DNA of 19,280 nucleotides from Bacillota bacterium (GCA_023391185.1 JAEWBI010000056.1:1-19280), one strand, 5' to 3'; counted from the stretch's first letter, positions 1 through 6,688 are shown. Numbers and translations: made by a program. The notes: generated by a model from the letters alone, not told the origin.

Positions 1-2
1 AA

Positions 3-575
3 GATGGTGATAATAATTTTGAGGTTAGTCAATCTTGTGATAATGACATTTGTTTTAGATCTATAAATCCAAATTTGGAATTTAATTTTAATTTTAAATC
101 AAGGGAGATTGCTGAATGGAAATCTTATGAATTATTTATGAGTTTAATGAAAGAAATGATAGGCGACTATGTTTTAGAAGAGACGTCTAGTGCAAATTTT
201 CTACCAGAAGATTTCATTGATTTAGAAAACAAAACGATTATTTGGTATTCTGATAGTGGTATAGATAATGTTTTAAAAATGAAGTATTGTGATGATAAAA
301 TGATTATATCTCTTATAAAAGATCCAAATAATTCAAAAACTAATAATACTTATGTTAGGGTAAGAACAAGTGGTTCTAGTTACTCATACTATTATAAATA
401 TTTCTTAAAGTTTTATAAAGAACTACTTGAACTAATGAATATGCTTTATCCACCAACTAAATTAGAAACAAAAACGGATACAAGTAATATTCCAGTTTCG
501 ACTGATTTAAGTGCTAGAAAAGTAAAAGAATTACAAATGGGAAAGAAGTTTAATATATTTAATAGAAATAAATAA
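3..575 (+). CDS. Hypothetical protein, 5' end outside the window
   Basis: The frame is open from the first bases of the window, so this is the 3' part of a longer gene; 190 residues are visible. The TTG at 75 is the first possible initiator inside the window, but it has no ribosome binding site and lies within coding sequence that continues upstream. I do not recognise the family. The visible part has two cysteines close to the edge (SQSCDNDICF), an acidic middle segment, a Ser/Tyr-rich patch (residues about 118-130 of the visible part, SGSSYSYYYKYF), a predicted helix after it, and a basic C-terminus (GKKFNIFNRNK). No membrane segment is visible. It ends at a hairpin shared with the convergent gene at 622-822. 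Coding status is secure from length and codon pattern; function is unknown. Confidence 0.75.
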   Translation, partial: DGDNNFEVSQSCDNDICFRSINPNLEFNFNFKSREIAEWKSYELFMSLMKEMIGDYVLEETSSANFLPEDFIDLENKTIIWYSDSGIDNVLKMKYCDDKMIISLIKDPNNSKTNNTYVRVRTSGSSYSYYYKYFLKFYKELLELMNMLYPPTKLETKTDTSNIPVSTDLSARKVKELQMGKKFNIFNRNK

Positions 576-590
576 AGAATTTATACTATG

Positions 591-626
591 AAAAAGGCTA
601 TACACAGAGTATATAGCTCTTTTATT
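591..626. terminator. Bidirectional terminator between convergent genes
   Basis: GCTATA (598-603) pairs with TATAGC (613-618), flanked by an A-run on the left and a T-run on the right. The hairpin can therefore end transcripts from both sides. The TAA of the minus-strand gene (622-624) lies in the T-run. Confidence 0.65.
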
Positions 627-822
627 TTATATTCATTCCTATCTCTTTAGCATATTTGCTTATTACACTAAAATCACATTTTACTTCTTTTAGTCCATCA
701 ATTAGATAAGAGCATTTTTTGTCATCAATTTTTAATATTGCGAAGAAACTATCTTCTGGCAAGTTATATTCTTTTTTGAATTTTTCAAATACTTCATTTC
801 TTAGAAATGCACAGCAATACAT
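622..822 (-). CDS. Small hypothetical protein (66 aa)
   Basis: The start is the ATG at 820-822, preceded on the minus strand by AGGAG (831-835) with 8-nt spacing. An open frame extends 8 codons further upstream, but the ribosome binding site sits inside that extension, so the shorter form is chosen. The 66-residue product begins MYCCAF and has four cysteines (CC at 3-4, one near residue 37, one near 49). It looks like a small soluble alpha/beta protein: no membrane segment, alternating charged and hydrophobic residues. I do not recognise the family. An extended -10 (TGTGATAAT on the minus strand, 849-857) is placed to drive it. Coding status is likely from the good ribosome binding site and codon pattern. 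Confidence 0.6.
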   Translation of the reverse strand: MYCCAFLRNEVFEKFKKEYNLPEDSFFAILKIDDKKCSYLIDGLKEVKCDFSVISKYAKEIGMNIK

Positions 823-848
823 TATATTATCTCCTTTCATAAACACAT

Positions 849-857
849 ATTATCACA
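849..857 (-). promoter_or_regulatory. Extended -10 promoter for the 622-822 gene
   Basis: Read on the minus strand this is TGTGATAAT, a TG-n-TATAAT-like extended -10 located about 26 nt upstream of the chosen ATG. No good -35 was found. Confidence 0.45.
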
Positions 858-882
858 TCAATTAGTTATACTCAAATGTCAC

Positions 883-921
883 AAATAGTTAATTTTAGTA
901 CTATTTTTAACTATTTTTTTT
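883..921 (+). other. Perfect inverted repeat followed by T-run, between divergent genes
   Basis: AAATAGTTAA (883-892) pairs perfectly with TTAACTATTT (907-916). The 14-nt loop contains the palindrome TAGTACTA, and five more T follow. On the plus strand this looks like an intrinsic terminator, although no plus-strand gene ends here. It lies between the divergent genes at 822 and 1037, so it could instead be a leader attenuator or an operator. The rest of 823-1036 is AT-rich sequence with the two promoters and nothing else that I can identify. Confidence 0.4.
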
Positions 922-1009
922 ATTTTGTATATAAATAACGAATATTGGTTATGATAAATTTACAGATAATTAAATTTTGTATATTTATATATATTTATTG
1001 TTTTTTATA

Positions 1010-1018
1010 TGTTAAAAT
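1010..1018 (+). promoter_or_regulatory. Extended -10 for the HAD nucleotidase-like gene
   Basis: TGTTAAAAT lies 18 nt upstream of the ATG at 1037, and an AGGTGAT ribosome binding site lies between them. There is no convincing -35. Confidence 0.5.
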
Positions 1019-1036
1019 TATAAAGTAGGTGATTAG

Positions 1037-1618
1037 ATGAGAATTGGCATTGATATGGATGACACAATAACTAACTCGTATGATTTAATTATTGAGTTAT
1101 TGGGAAAAATTTATAATAAAGACTGTAATAAAATAAAAGAAGCAGGAACAAATTACTATGAAATTATGGATGATGAAGAAAATTTTCCTAATTATAAGGA
1201 ATTTGCATATAAAAACTTTGAAACATTACTTCCAAAGGCTAGTTTAAAAACGGGTGCCAGAGAAGTCATAAACAAGCTTCATGATGAAGGTCATGAAATA
1301 GTTATAATAACAGCTAGAAATAATAAAGAATACTTAAATCCTTATGTTACTACATATATGTATTTAGTTAAAAATGACATATTATTTGATAAAATATGTG
1401 TAAATATAGAAGACAAGGGAACTTTTTGTAGAATGCAAAATATAGATATATTTATAGACGATAGTGTAATAAATTGTAAGTCAACTATAGATAATGGGAT
1501 AAATACTTTACTTTTTGATAATTCTTTTAATAGAAACAATACTAGTATGAGAAGAGTACTTAACTGGGATGAAGTTTATAAAATAATAAGTGATATAAAT
1601 AGTAATAAAAAAGAGTAA
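1037..1618 (+). CDS. HAD-superfamily 5'(3')-nucleotidase-like phosphatase
   Basis: This is a 193-residue HAD phosphatase. Motif I is DMDDT (residues 6-10), with D6 the expected nucleophile and D8 the acid/base. Motif II is the threonine in IITAR (T92). A lysine candidate for motif III is K127, and motif IV is FIDDS (D141-D142). The early DMDDT with a helical cap insert after residue 11 resembles the NT5C / 5'-nucleotidase (deoxy) family, whose members dephosphorylate nucleoside monophosphates. The length fits that family. The ATG follows AGGTGAT with good spacing. The gene stands alone, convergent with the transglutaminase-like gene and sharing its terminator hairpin. The HAD assignment is firm; the substrate is inferred from family resemblance only. 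Confidence 0.8.
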   Translation: MRIGIDMDDTITNSYDLIIELLGKIYNKDCNKIKEAGTNYYEIMDDEENFPNYKEFAYKNFETLLPKASLKTGAREVINKLHDEGHEIVIITARNNKEYLNPYVTTYMYLVKNDILFDKICVNIEDKGTFCRMQNIDIFIDDSVINCKSTIDNGINTLLFDNSFNRNNTSMRRVLNWDEVYKIISDINSNKKE

Positions 1619-1635
1619 TTTTTAATTACTCTTTT
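1609..1635. terminator. Bidirectional terminator containing both stop codons
   Basis: A perfect 12-bp stem, AAAAGAGTAATT (1609-1620) with AATTACTCTTTT (1624-1635), closes a TTT loop. The plus-gene TAA (1616-1618) and the minus-gene TAA (1626-1628) both lie inside the stem. Confidence 0.85.
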
Positions 1636-2153
1636 ATTATACTTGTAATATTTTTTCCACTCATCATATGTTTATAAAAACTAGCACAGTCTAAGTGCAT
1701 TTCTGGTTTGGAATAATTAATTATGAATAGAGAATCTATATTACAGATACCTTTTAATTCATCAGTGATAAATTTTTCTTTAACTTGTATTAACAAACTT
1801 TTTAAATCATTAAATTCATGCATTCCTTTATATTTATCCCAAGCGTGTTCAAACCAATAATACTTATTATTATCTTCATAAACAAGAAAGGTATGATTAG
1901 GCATCTTCTTTTTATCTATATACATAATAACATATGAATTACATTTTAAATTTGTTTTGCTAAAATAATAGCGTTCTAGTTCTACTTGATCCCATCATAC
2001 GCCAATTTTAGAATCAATTAATTCTTCAGGATTCTGTAACATATAAATCTCACTAAATAGAGCAGGTTCTAATTTAATATGTTGCTTTTTATTTTTATCA
2101 ACCCAGCCATATTTAATAGTGCTTAATTTCTCATATATATAATTTGCAGTCAT
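1626..2153 (-). pseudogene. Transglutaminase-like protein with TGA at the expected catalytic cysteine
   Basis: From the ATG at 2151-2153 the minus strand reads through 175 codons to the TAA at 1626, interrupted only by a TGA at 1995-1997 (codon 53). The translation around it is SKIGV-TGA-WDQVELER. From family knowledge I expect GVCWDQVE here, with Cys as the transglutaminase-like nucleophile. The downstream half keeps the other hallmarks, PNHTFLVYE and YYWFEHAWD, which should carry the histidine and acidic partner. The rest of the frame is undamaged. The start lies 2 nt after the stop of the 2156-2356 gene, suggesting coupling, but the ribosome binding site is weak. A nonsense mutation or sequence error is the simplest reading; selenocysteine is an alternative because UGA falls exactly where Cys belongs. 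An intact ORF covers only 1626-1925 (99 aa). Confidence 0.75.
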
Positions 2154-2155
2154 AA

Positions 2156-2356
2156 TTATAATCTTTTATTATATTCTAAATTATATAAGAAATTAACGAA
2201 TAATCCAATAAAAATACCACCGACTACTGAAATAGAACATACAACTAATGCACTATCAAAAGTAAAACTAAATAAAACCATAAGTCCTATTAGATAACCA
2301 AATACTGCACCTAAAGCAATTCCTCGTCTAACTGACATTTTTCTAGTTTTAAACAT
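2156..2356 (-). CDS. Small two-TM membrane protein (66 aa)
   Basis: The start ATG (2354-2356) follows AAGGAGG (2364-2370) with 7-nt spacing, a near-ideal ribosome binding site. After a basic N-terminus (MFKTRKMSVRRG) come two hydrophobic segments, about residues 11-31 and 35-58, each glycine-containing (GAVFGYLIG, VVGGIFIG), separated by a very short turn. It ends in a charged tail. I do not recognise the family. Its stop is 2 nt before the start of the interrupted transglutaminase-like gene, so the two probably form one transcript. An extended -10 (minus strand TGCTATAAT, 2390-2398) serves it. Confidence 0.7.
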   Translation of the reverse strand: MFKTRKMSVRRGIALGAVFGYLIGLMVLFSFTFDSALVVCSISVVGGIFIGLFVNFLYNLEYNKRL

Positions 2357-2389
2357 ATGAAGACCTCCTTATATTATACTATTGTATTA

Positions 2390-2398
2390 ATTATAGCA
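2390..2398 (-). promoter_or_regulatory. Extended -10 for the two-TM protein gene
   Basis: On the minus strand this reads TGCTATAAT, 33 nt upstream of the ATG. It lies directly downstream of the terminator of the preceding minus-strand gene. Confidence 0.55.
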
Positions 2399-2403
2399 TA
2401 ATT

Positions 2404-2436
2404 ATAAAAAAAGTAACATGTTAATTTATGTCACTT
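2404..2436 (-). terminator. Intrinsic terminator of the coiled-coil protein gene
   Basis: On the minus strand AAGTGACA (2429-2436) pairs with TGTTACTT (2411-2418), eight pairs including one G-U. A run of T follows (A-run on the plus strand, 2404-2412). The gene's stop codon lies in the loop. Confidence 0.65.
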
Positions 2437-3083
2437 TTCCCGTTTATTACATCAATACTATATTTTATAAATAAAATTGTAAATACGGGATTTAATTTAT
2501 TAATAAACTCTTTATAAATATTTTTCATTTCTTCAATACGTAAATAGTATTTATCAGTATTATTTTTTTCCTTTATAACGCTTTGACTTTTCTTTTTATA
2601 ACTGTTCAAACTTTTTTTGAAACTTTTTTCTTTTTTTTCAATTTCTTTCCTTAGCTTATTTTTATTATTTAATATTTGAAGATGTGATTTATCTAATATA
2701 TTAAATAAATGATTATAAGCGTAAAAGACTACATCTAAATTTATTATTTCGTTTTTATACAACATTTCATTTTCAAAATTAATAGTTTTTGTATAAGTTC
2801 TATCATCATAAATATAATCATTTACTTTACCGGTATAATCTTTAATGTAGTCGATTAGTTTTTTATCAATATTGCAATTTAATAGTTCCTTAGTAAATGA
2901 TTCAATTTTTTTTAAATTTATTACATAATTGTATCTGATCATTAACATTTCGTCATCATCAGTATAAATTTCATTTTTATTCATAATAGTATCTATTCTT
3001 TTTTGCATTGCATAAAAACATAATGCTATAACAATAAAAGTGACAAGTACTAATACAATTGTTAATATTATTAATTCATCCAT
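2421..3083 (-). CDS. Membrane-anchored protein with cytoplasmic coiled coil (220 aa)
   Basis: The start is the ATG at 3081-3083, preceded by AAGGAG (3092-3097) at 8-nt spacing. An in-frame extension of 8 codons upstream overlaps that ribosome binding site and is rejected. Residues about 4-26 form one hydrophobic anchor (ELIILTIVLVLVTFIVIALC), followed by a long hydrophilic, lysine- and asparagine-rich helical region. The strongest coiled-coil-like stretch is around residues 140-180, rich in K and E (NKLRKEIEKKEKSFKKSL). With an N-terminal anchor and a positively charged body, the domain is probably cytoplasmic. I do not recognise a family or catalytic motif. It lies in a minus-strand block with other small membrane proteins but has its own promoter and terminator. 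Confidence 0.7.
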   Translation of the reverse strand: MDELIILTIVLVLVTFIVIALCFYAMQKRIDTIMNKNEIYTDDDEMLMIRYNYVINLKKIESFTKELLNCNIDKKLIDYIKDYTGKVNDYIYDDRTYTKTINFENEMLYKNEIINLDVVFYAYNHLFNILDKSHLQILNNKNKLRKEIEKKEKSFKKSLNSYKKKSQSVIKEKNNTDKYYLRIEEMKNIYKEFINKLNPVFTILFIKYSIDVINGKSDIN

Positions 3084-3112
3084 TTTTGATACTCCTTTAG
3101 CAGACAAATACC

Positions 3113-3121
3113 ATTATATCA
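3113..3121 (-). promoter_or_regulatory. Extended -10 for the coiled-coil protein gene
   Basis: The minus strand reads TGATATAAT, 29 nt upstream of the chosen ATG at 3083. Confidence 0.5.
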
Positions 3122-3186
3122 AAAAAAAATAATATTAGTGTAAAAATATTTAAAATATAACATAAAATTTTTATTATTTTGTAAAT

Positions 3187-3213
3187 AAAAAAACTAGGCC
3201 CTCTAGTTTTTTA
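3187..3213 (-). terminator. Intrinsic terminator, likely bidirectional
   Basis: The A-run plus CTAG (3188-3197) pairs with CTAG plus T-run (3203-3212) around a GCCCT loop. The TAA of the minus gene (3211-3213) is in the stem, and the transcript continues into a T-run. Confidence 0.75.
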
Positions 3214-3735
3214 ATATCCAATTTTAGTTACTAAATTTGCAACTTCCGTTTTATAACTACCATCAATATTTAAATATATTAAAGTATTTTTTCTTCTACT
3301 TATATACATATATTTATCATTAGTAGTTAAGGAGTATTCTGAAATTTTTTCATTTGAAGTGCTTATTTCTGTATCTGTTTCAGTTTTTATTTTCTCAAAT
3401 GTTTTTTTATTTAGTGTAAAAGCATTTTTTGCGGATTCTTCATCTGAGAATATAATGAATTCTATTTGATAATTAGTTTTTTTATTATAAGCTACTGTGG
3501 CACTTTTAACATAATTCTCACCAAATTGGTCAGTAGCATCGTATATTTCTAATCCGGAAGCCTCCATTATATTAGTAAATTTACTATTATTTATTGCTTT
3601 TCCATTATTATAAATAAAAACTAAATATAAAGTTATTCCTACAATTACGATAGCTATAAATGAACCCAATCGCATTATCAACTTATTTTTTAAATTTATT
3701 TTGATACCTAATTCTTTCTTTACTTTCTTTGCCAT
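3211..3735 (-). CDS. Single-TM hypothetical protein (174 aa)
   Basis: The product has a basic cytoplasmic head (MAKKVKKELGIKINLKNKL), one hydrophobic segment at about residues 23-43 (LGSFIAIVIVGITLYLVFIY), and an extracytoplasmic domain of about 130 residues. There is no lipobox cysteine and no signal peptidase I site that I can point to, so it is probably a membrane-anchored outside-facing protein. The outer domain alternates strands and helices, is rich in Asn, Lys and Thr, and has no cysteine. I do not recognise it. The ATG (3733-3735) has only a weak GGTG-type ribosome binding site. A -10 (minus strand TATAAT, 3764-3769) lies upstream, back to back with the dCMP deaminase promoter. Confidence 0.65.
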   Translation of the reverse strand: MAKKVKKELGIKINLKNKLIMRLGSFIAIVIVGITLYLVFIYNNGKAINNSKFTNIMEASGLEIYDATDQFGENYVKSATVAYNKKTNYQIEFIIFSDEESAKNAFTLNKKTFEKIKTETDTEISTSNEKISEYSLTTNDKYMYISRRKNTLIYLNIDGSYKTEVANLVTKIGY

Positions 3736-3763
3736 CTTAACACCAACTATCTATCTTATATTC

Positions 3764-3769
3764 ATTATA
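3764..3769 (-). promoter_or_regulatory. -10 box for the single-TM protein gene
   Basis: A perfect TATAAT on the minus strand, 28 nt upstream of the ATG. It is divergent from the promoter at 3812-3820. Confidence 0.45.
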
Positions 3770-3811
3770 CATTTAAAAGGGGAAAAAATATAGATGAAAG
3801 ATAGAAAAAAA

Positions 3812-3820
3812 TGTTATAAT
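3812..3820 (+). promoter_or_regulatory. Extended -10 for the dCMP deaminase gene
   Basis: TGTTATAAT is a consensus extended -10, 28 nt before the ATG at 3849. Confidence 0.6.
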
Positions 3821-3848
3821 AAACTAAAATGTATATATGGAGGTATTT

Positions 3849-4346
3849 ATGAATAAAAGAGAAGACTATTTAAGTTGGGATGAGTATTTTATGGCTCTTG
3901 CTAAACTTACTGCTATGCGTAGTAAAGATCCTTCAACGCAAGTTGGCGCTTGTATAGTTGGTAGTGATAATAGAATTTTATCAGTTGGTTATAATGGTAC
4001 ACCAAATGGCTTTAATGATGATGAATTTCCTTGGGATAGAGAAGGAACACCTTTAGAAACAAAATATTTATATGTTTGTCATGCAGAAAGGAATGCCATT
4101 TTAAATTTTAGAGGAAGTAGAAGAGAATTAGAAAATTCTAAAATTTATGTGGCTTTATTCCCATGTAATGAGTGTGCCAAAGAAATAATTCAAGCAGGAA
4201 TAAAAGAAGTTGTTTATATAAGTGATAAATACGCAGAAACAGATGAAGTAAAGGCTGCAAAACGTATGTTTGACCAGTGTGGTGTAGCGTATAATAAAAT
4301 TAAACCTGAATATCAAAAATCAATAACACTTGATTTAACTAATTAA
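3849..4346 (+). CDS. comEB: dCMP deaminase family protein (ComEB-like)
   Basis: This is a 165-residue zinc-dependent deaminase. Such enzymes convert dCMP to dUMP, supplying dUMP for thymidylate synthesis. The start is the ATG at 3849, 5 nt after GGAGG (3839-3843); an ATG 4 codons earlier overlaps that site and is rejected. Visible family marks are the substrate region DPSTQVGACIV (27-37), the GYNGTPNG loop (47-54), the zinc ligand and catalytic pair CHAERN (H78, E80), and the second zinc site PCNEC (C106 and C109). All catalytic residues are intact. Length is typical for the family. The gene is monocistronic, with its own extended -10 and a strong terminator. The symbol follows the Bacillus subtilis homologue; there is no competence operon around it here. 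Confidence 0.92.
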   Translation: MNKREDYLSWDEYFMALAKLTAMRSKDPSTQVGACIVGSDNRILSVGYNGTPNGFNDDEFPWDREGTPLETKYLYVCHAERNAILNFRGSRRELENSKIYVALFPCNECAKEIIQAGIKEVVYISDKYAETDEVKAAKRMFDQCGVAYNKIKPEYQKSITLDLTN

Positions 4347-4372
4347 AGTTCTTTGTTTTAAGAACTTTTTTA
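4345..4372 (+). terminator. Intrinsic terminator after the dCMP deaminase gene
   Basis: AAAGTTCTT (4345-4353) pairs perfectly with AAGAACTTT (4360-4368), then a T-run. The stem begins inside the stop codon. Confidence 0.85.
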
Positions 4373-4476
4373 TTTATGAATAAATTTCTTTATTTTATCT
4401 TTATATATTTCTATAAAATTAATAATATATATGGATAAAATTGTATTATTAGTTAGTTTATTTAATTAATATTTTA

Positions 4477-4485
4477 TGTTATACT
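4477..4485 (+). promoter_or_regulatory. Extended -10 for the prepilin gene
   Basis: TGTTATACT lies 37 nt before the chosen ATG at 4523. A second TATAAT at 4491-4496 is an alternative. Confidence 0.5.
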
Positions 4486-4522
4486 GTAAATATAATTAAG
4501 ATAGTATGTGGAGATGAAGTTT

Positions 4523-5332
4523 ATGGTTATTATAAAAAGTAAAATTAATCATATTAAAATAAAAACAGGATTTACATTGGTAGAATTAATGGCTGTTATT
4601 ATTATAATTGGTGTTGTATTATTAATTGTTATTCCAAATGTTTCTGGCGTTCTTAAAAGGGCAGAACAAAAAACATTTGCGTCTAGTGCCAAGGGTATTA
4701 TTAGAGCGGCAAATGATTATTTCACTGATGATGGTTTTACTGCAACTGAAGGATCATGTATTGATGCAAATTCTGGTACCATAGATTTTGATAAGGACTA
4801 TCAAATAACTGGTGGAGAGATATGTTATGTAGAAGGTCAAACATATTTAAAAAGAGTTACCAATGGAAAGTACTGTGCTACAGGTAATTCCAATAATTTA
4901 ACAGTAAATCTTTGTAGTGATTCTATAACTGTTACATTTCAGGTGGTTGATGCTTTTAATAATTATTTTGGATATGTTAGTGATAACAAAAAGAATATTT
5001 TTGTAGCTAATAGTAATGAGTTTGCTATTATTAATGGTTATGGTAGTGGTGACGTTGATTCTGTAGTTATAGAAGCTCAGTCTGGTGAGACTTTAGGAAC
5101 TTATATTGATAATTATAAAGATGAGGGAGTTGTATCATATAGTTACGAAGGTAATAGTTTTAATAATTTTAAAACGTATTTTGAATTTTGGGATATTAAT
5201 GACTCAACTTTAGGTAGTTGCAGTAAAATAGTTCCGGCTGTTTGGGATAAACCATTTAATTCAAATACAGTTATTAGTGTAGACACAACTTATAATGTTT
5301 TAGCACTGGGTATTGCTTCTTCTGAGTGCTAA
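4523..5332 (+). CDS. Type IV prepilin-like protein, cysteine-rich
   Basis: The N-terminus carries a class III (prepilin) signal. After a short basic leader, the prepilin peptidase site is G16-F17 (KTGFTLVELMAV), with the conserved Glu at mature position 5 (E21), followed by about 22 hydrophobic residues and an amphipathic helix. The ATG at 4523 follows GGAG (4510-4513) with 9-nt spacing; an in-frame GTG at 4508 is not preferred. The exposed domain of roughly 200 residues has six cysteines, the last being the C-terminal residue, so up to three disulfides are possible. It resembles ComGC/PilA-type pseudopilins at the N-terminus only. No pilus assembly ATPase, platform protein or prepilin peptidase is nearby, so it must rely on machinery encoded elsewhere. 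It has its own promoter and terminator. Confidence 0.85.
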   Translation: MVIIKSKINHIKIKTGFTLVELMAVIIIIGVVLLIVIPNVSGVLKRAEQKTFASSAKGIIRAANDYFTDDGFTATEGSCIDANSGTIDFDKDYQITGGEICYVEGQTYLKRVTNGKYCATGNSNNLTVNLCSDSITVTFQVVDAFNNYFGYVSDNKKNIFVANSNEFAIINGYGSGDVDSVVIEAQSGETLGTYIDNYKDEGVVSYSYEGNSFNNFKTYFEFWDINDSTLGSCSKIVPAVWDKPFNSNTVISVDTTYNVLALGIASSEC

Positions 5333-5355
5333 GATAAACTTATAAATAGATATTT

Positions 5356-5386
5356 AAAATCTACTTTTTAGTAGATTTTTTCTTTT
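5356..5386 (+). terminator. Intrinsic terminator after the prepilin gene
   Basis: AAAATCTAC (5356-5364) pairs perfectly with GTAGATTTT (5371-5379) around a TTTTTA loop, followed by a T-rich tract. Confidence 0.85.
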
Positions 5387-5402
5387 ATCAAACAAATGTT
5401 CA

Positions 5403-5411
5403 TGGTATAAT
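5403..5411 (+). promoter_or_regulatory. Extended -10 for dinB
   Basis: TGGTATAAT ends 16 nt before the ATG at 5428. Transcription would start next to the ribosome binding site, giving a leader of about 10 nt. No LexA-type operator was recognised. Confidence 0.55.
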
Positions 5412-5427
5412 TATATTGGGTGATGAT

Positions 5428-6639
5428 ATGGAAAGAATTATATTTCATATAGATGTAAATAATGCTTTTTTATCATGGAGTGCTGTTGATTTACTTAATA
5501 ATGGGTCTAAGATTGATATTAGAGACACTTATGCCGTTATTGGCGGTGATGAGAAGACTAGAAACGGAATAGTTCTTGCAAAAAGTATGTTAGCTAAGAA
5601 GGTAGGTATTGTTACTGCTGAAACTTTATATAGTGCTAGAAAAAAATGTAAATTTTTGCATATATATCCTCCGAATTTTAGTCTATATCAAAAAATGAGT
5701 AATAGTTTATTTAAACTACTAAGTGAGTATTCACCAGATATTGAAGTAGCTTCAATAGATGAATGTTATCTTGATTATGGCAAAGTTAAAGGTCTTTATG
5801 GTGATCAATTACAGTTTGCCTATGCACTTAAAGAACGTATTAAAAAAGAATTAGGCTTTACTGTTAATATTGGTATTGCTAATAGTAAGTTATGTGCTAA
5901 AATGGCTAGTGATTTTTCTAAACCAGATAAAGTTCACACTTTGTATTATAGTGAAGTGAAAGATAAAATGTGGCCCCTTCCGGTAGGAGATTTATTTGGT
6001 ATTGGCAAACAAACAGTACCTAAATTGCAGGCAATAGGAATAGAAAAAATAGCTGATTTAGCTAACTATGATCCTTTAAGACTATCTAGGTACTTTAAAA
6101 ATCAGGCCACTAGAATGATTGATATAGCAAATGGTATAGATAATAGTATTGTAGATTCTAGTACTTATATTCCAAAGGGAATTGGTCATGAGTTTACTCT
6201 AATTACTGATGTTACTAATAAGGAAGAATTATATAAAGAATTATTCTTACTTTCTGAAATGGTAGGGAAAAGGCTTAGAAAACAAAAACAATATGCTAAT
6301 GTAATATGTGTTATTTTAAAAGATAACTTTTTCAAAAGAAAGAGTCATCAAAGAAAATTAAAAAATGCTACTAATATTACTAGTGAAATTTATAATATTT
6401 CTAAAGAGATATTTGATAGTTTTTATGAAGGACAAGCAGTAAGATTAATAGGAATTAGATTAGATGATTTAACTGATTTCTCGTCTTATCAAACATCATT
6501 ATTTGATGATATAGAAAAAAGAGATAAAGAAGAAAAGATAGATAAAGTTATAGATGACATAAATAAGAAATTAGGAAAAAATGCAATAAAAAAAGCTAGT
6601 CTTGTTAAAAATGATGTTGTAAGAAAGGAAATTTTATAA
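5428..6639 (+). CDS. dinB: Y-family DNA polymerase IV (DinB/UmuC/ImpB type)
   Basis: This is a 403-residue translesion polymerase. The ATG at 5428 follows GGGTGAT; a TTG four codons upstream is inside the ribosome binding site and is rejected. The catalytic carboxylates are D9 (FHIDVNNAFLSW) and D111-E112 in SIDECYLD. The fingers region is represented by AVIGGD and SARKKC. Further on are a thumb/HhH region (GIGKQTVPKLQAIGI) and a little-finger domain. QTSLF (355-359) matches the sliding-clamp binding motif QxxLF and is followed by a charged tail of about 45 residues. The first motif reads DVNNAFLSW rather than the more usual DxDxFFASVE; I know this variant from Gram-positive anaerobes. Role: error-prone bypass of damaged template at the replication fork. 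All key residues are present. Confidence 0.92.
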   Translation: MERIIFHIDVNNAFLSWSAVDLLNNGSKIDIRDTYAVIGGDEKTRNGIVLAKSMLAKKVGIVTAETLYSARKKCKFLHIYPPNFSLYQKMSNSLFKLLSEYSPDIEVASIDECYLDYGKVKGLYGDQLQFAYALKERIKKELGFTVNIGIANSKLCAKMASDFSKPDKVHTLYYSEVKDKMWPLPVGDLFGIGKQTVPKLQAIGIEKIADLANYDPLRLSRYFKNQATRMIDIANGIDNSIVDSSTYIPKGIGHEFTLITDVTNKEELYKELFLLSEMVGKRLRKQKQYANVICVILKDNFFKRKSHQRKLKNATNITSEIYNISKEIFDSFYEGQAVRLIGIRLDDLTDFSSYQTSLFDDIEKRDKEEKIDKVIDDINKKLGKNAIKKASLVKNDVVRKEIL

Positions 6640-6662
6640 CACTTTCTTTCTAACTCAATAAA

Positions 6663-6671
6663 TGTTATATT
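6663..6671 (+). promoter_or_regulatory. Extended -10 for the small membrane protein gene
   Basis: TGTTATATT lies 17 nt before the ATG at 6689. There is no terminator between dinB and this gene, so readthrough from dinB is also possible. Confidence 0.45.
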
Positions 6672-6688
6672 AGAAATAGGTGAAAGTT

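Noticed and set aside
1342..1539. Antisense open frame inside the HAD nucleotidase-like gene
   Set aside because: No ribosome binding site and no independent coding signal; the sense frame carries clear HAD motifs. The same reasoning removes the antisense frames at 7940-8194, 8229-8414, 8762-9064, 16143-16340 and 16746-17084.
1958..1997. Possible selenocysteine insertion element after the in-frame TGA
   Set aside because: Only short hairpins can be drawn (a 4-bp GCUA/UAGC stem, and an AGUAG/CUAUU stem with wobble). Neither has a convincing bacterial SECIS loop, so no feature is called.
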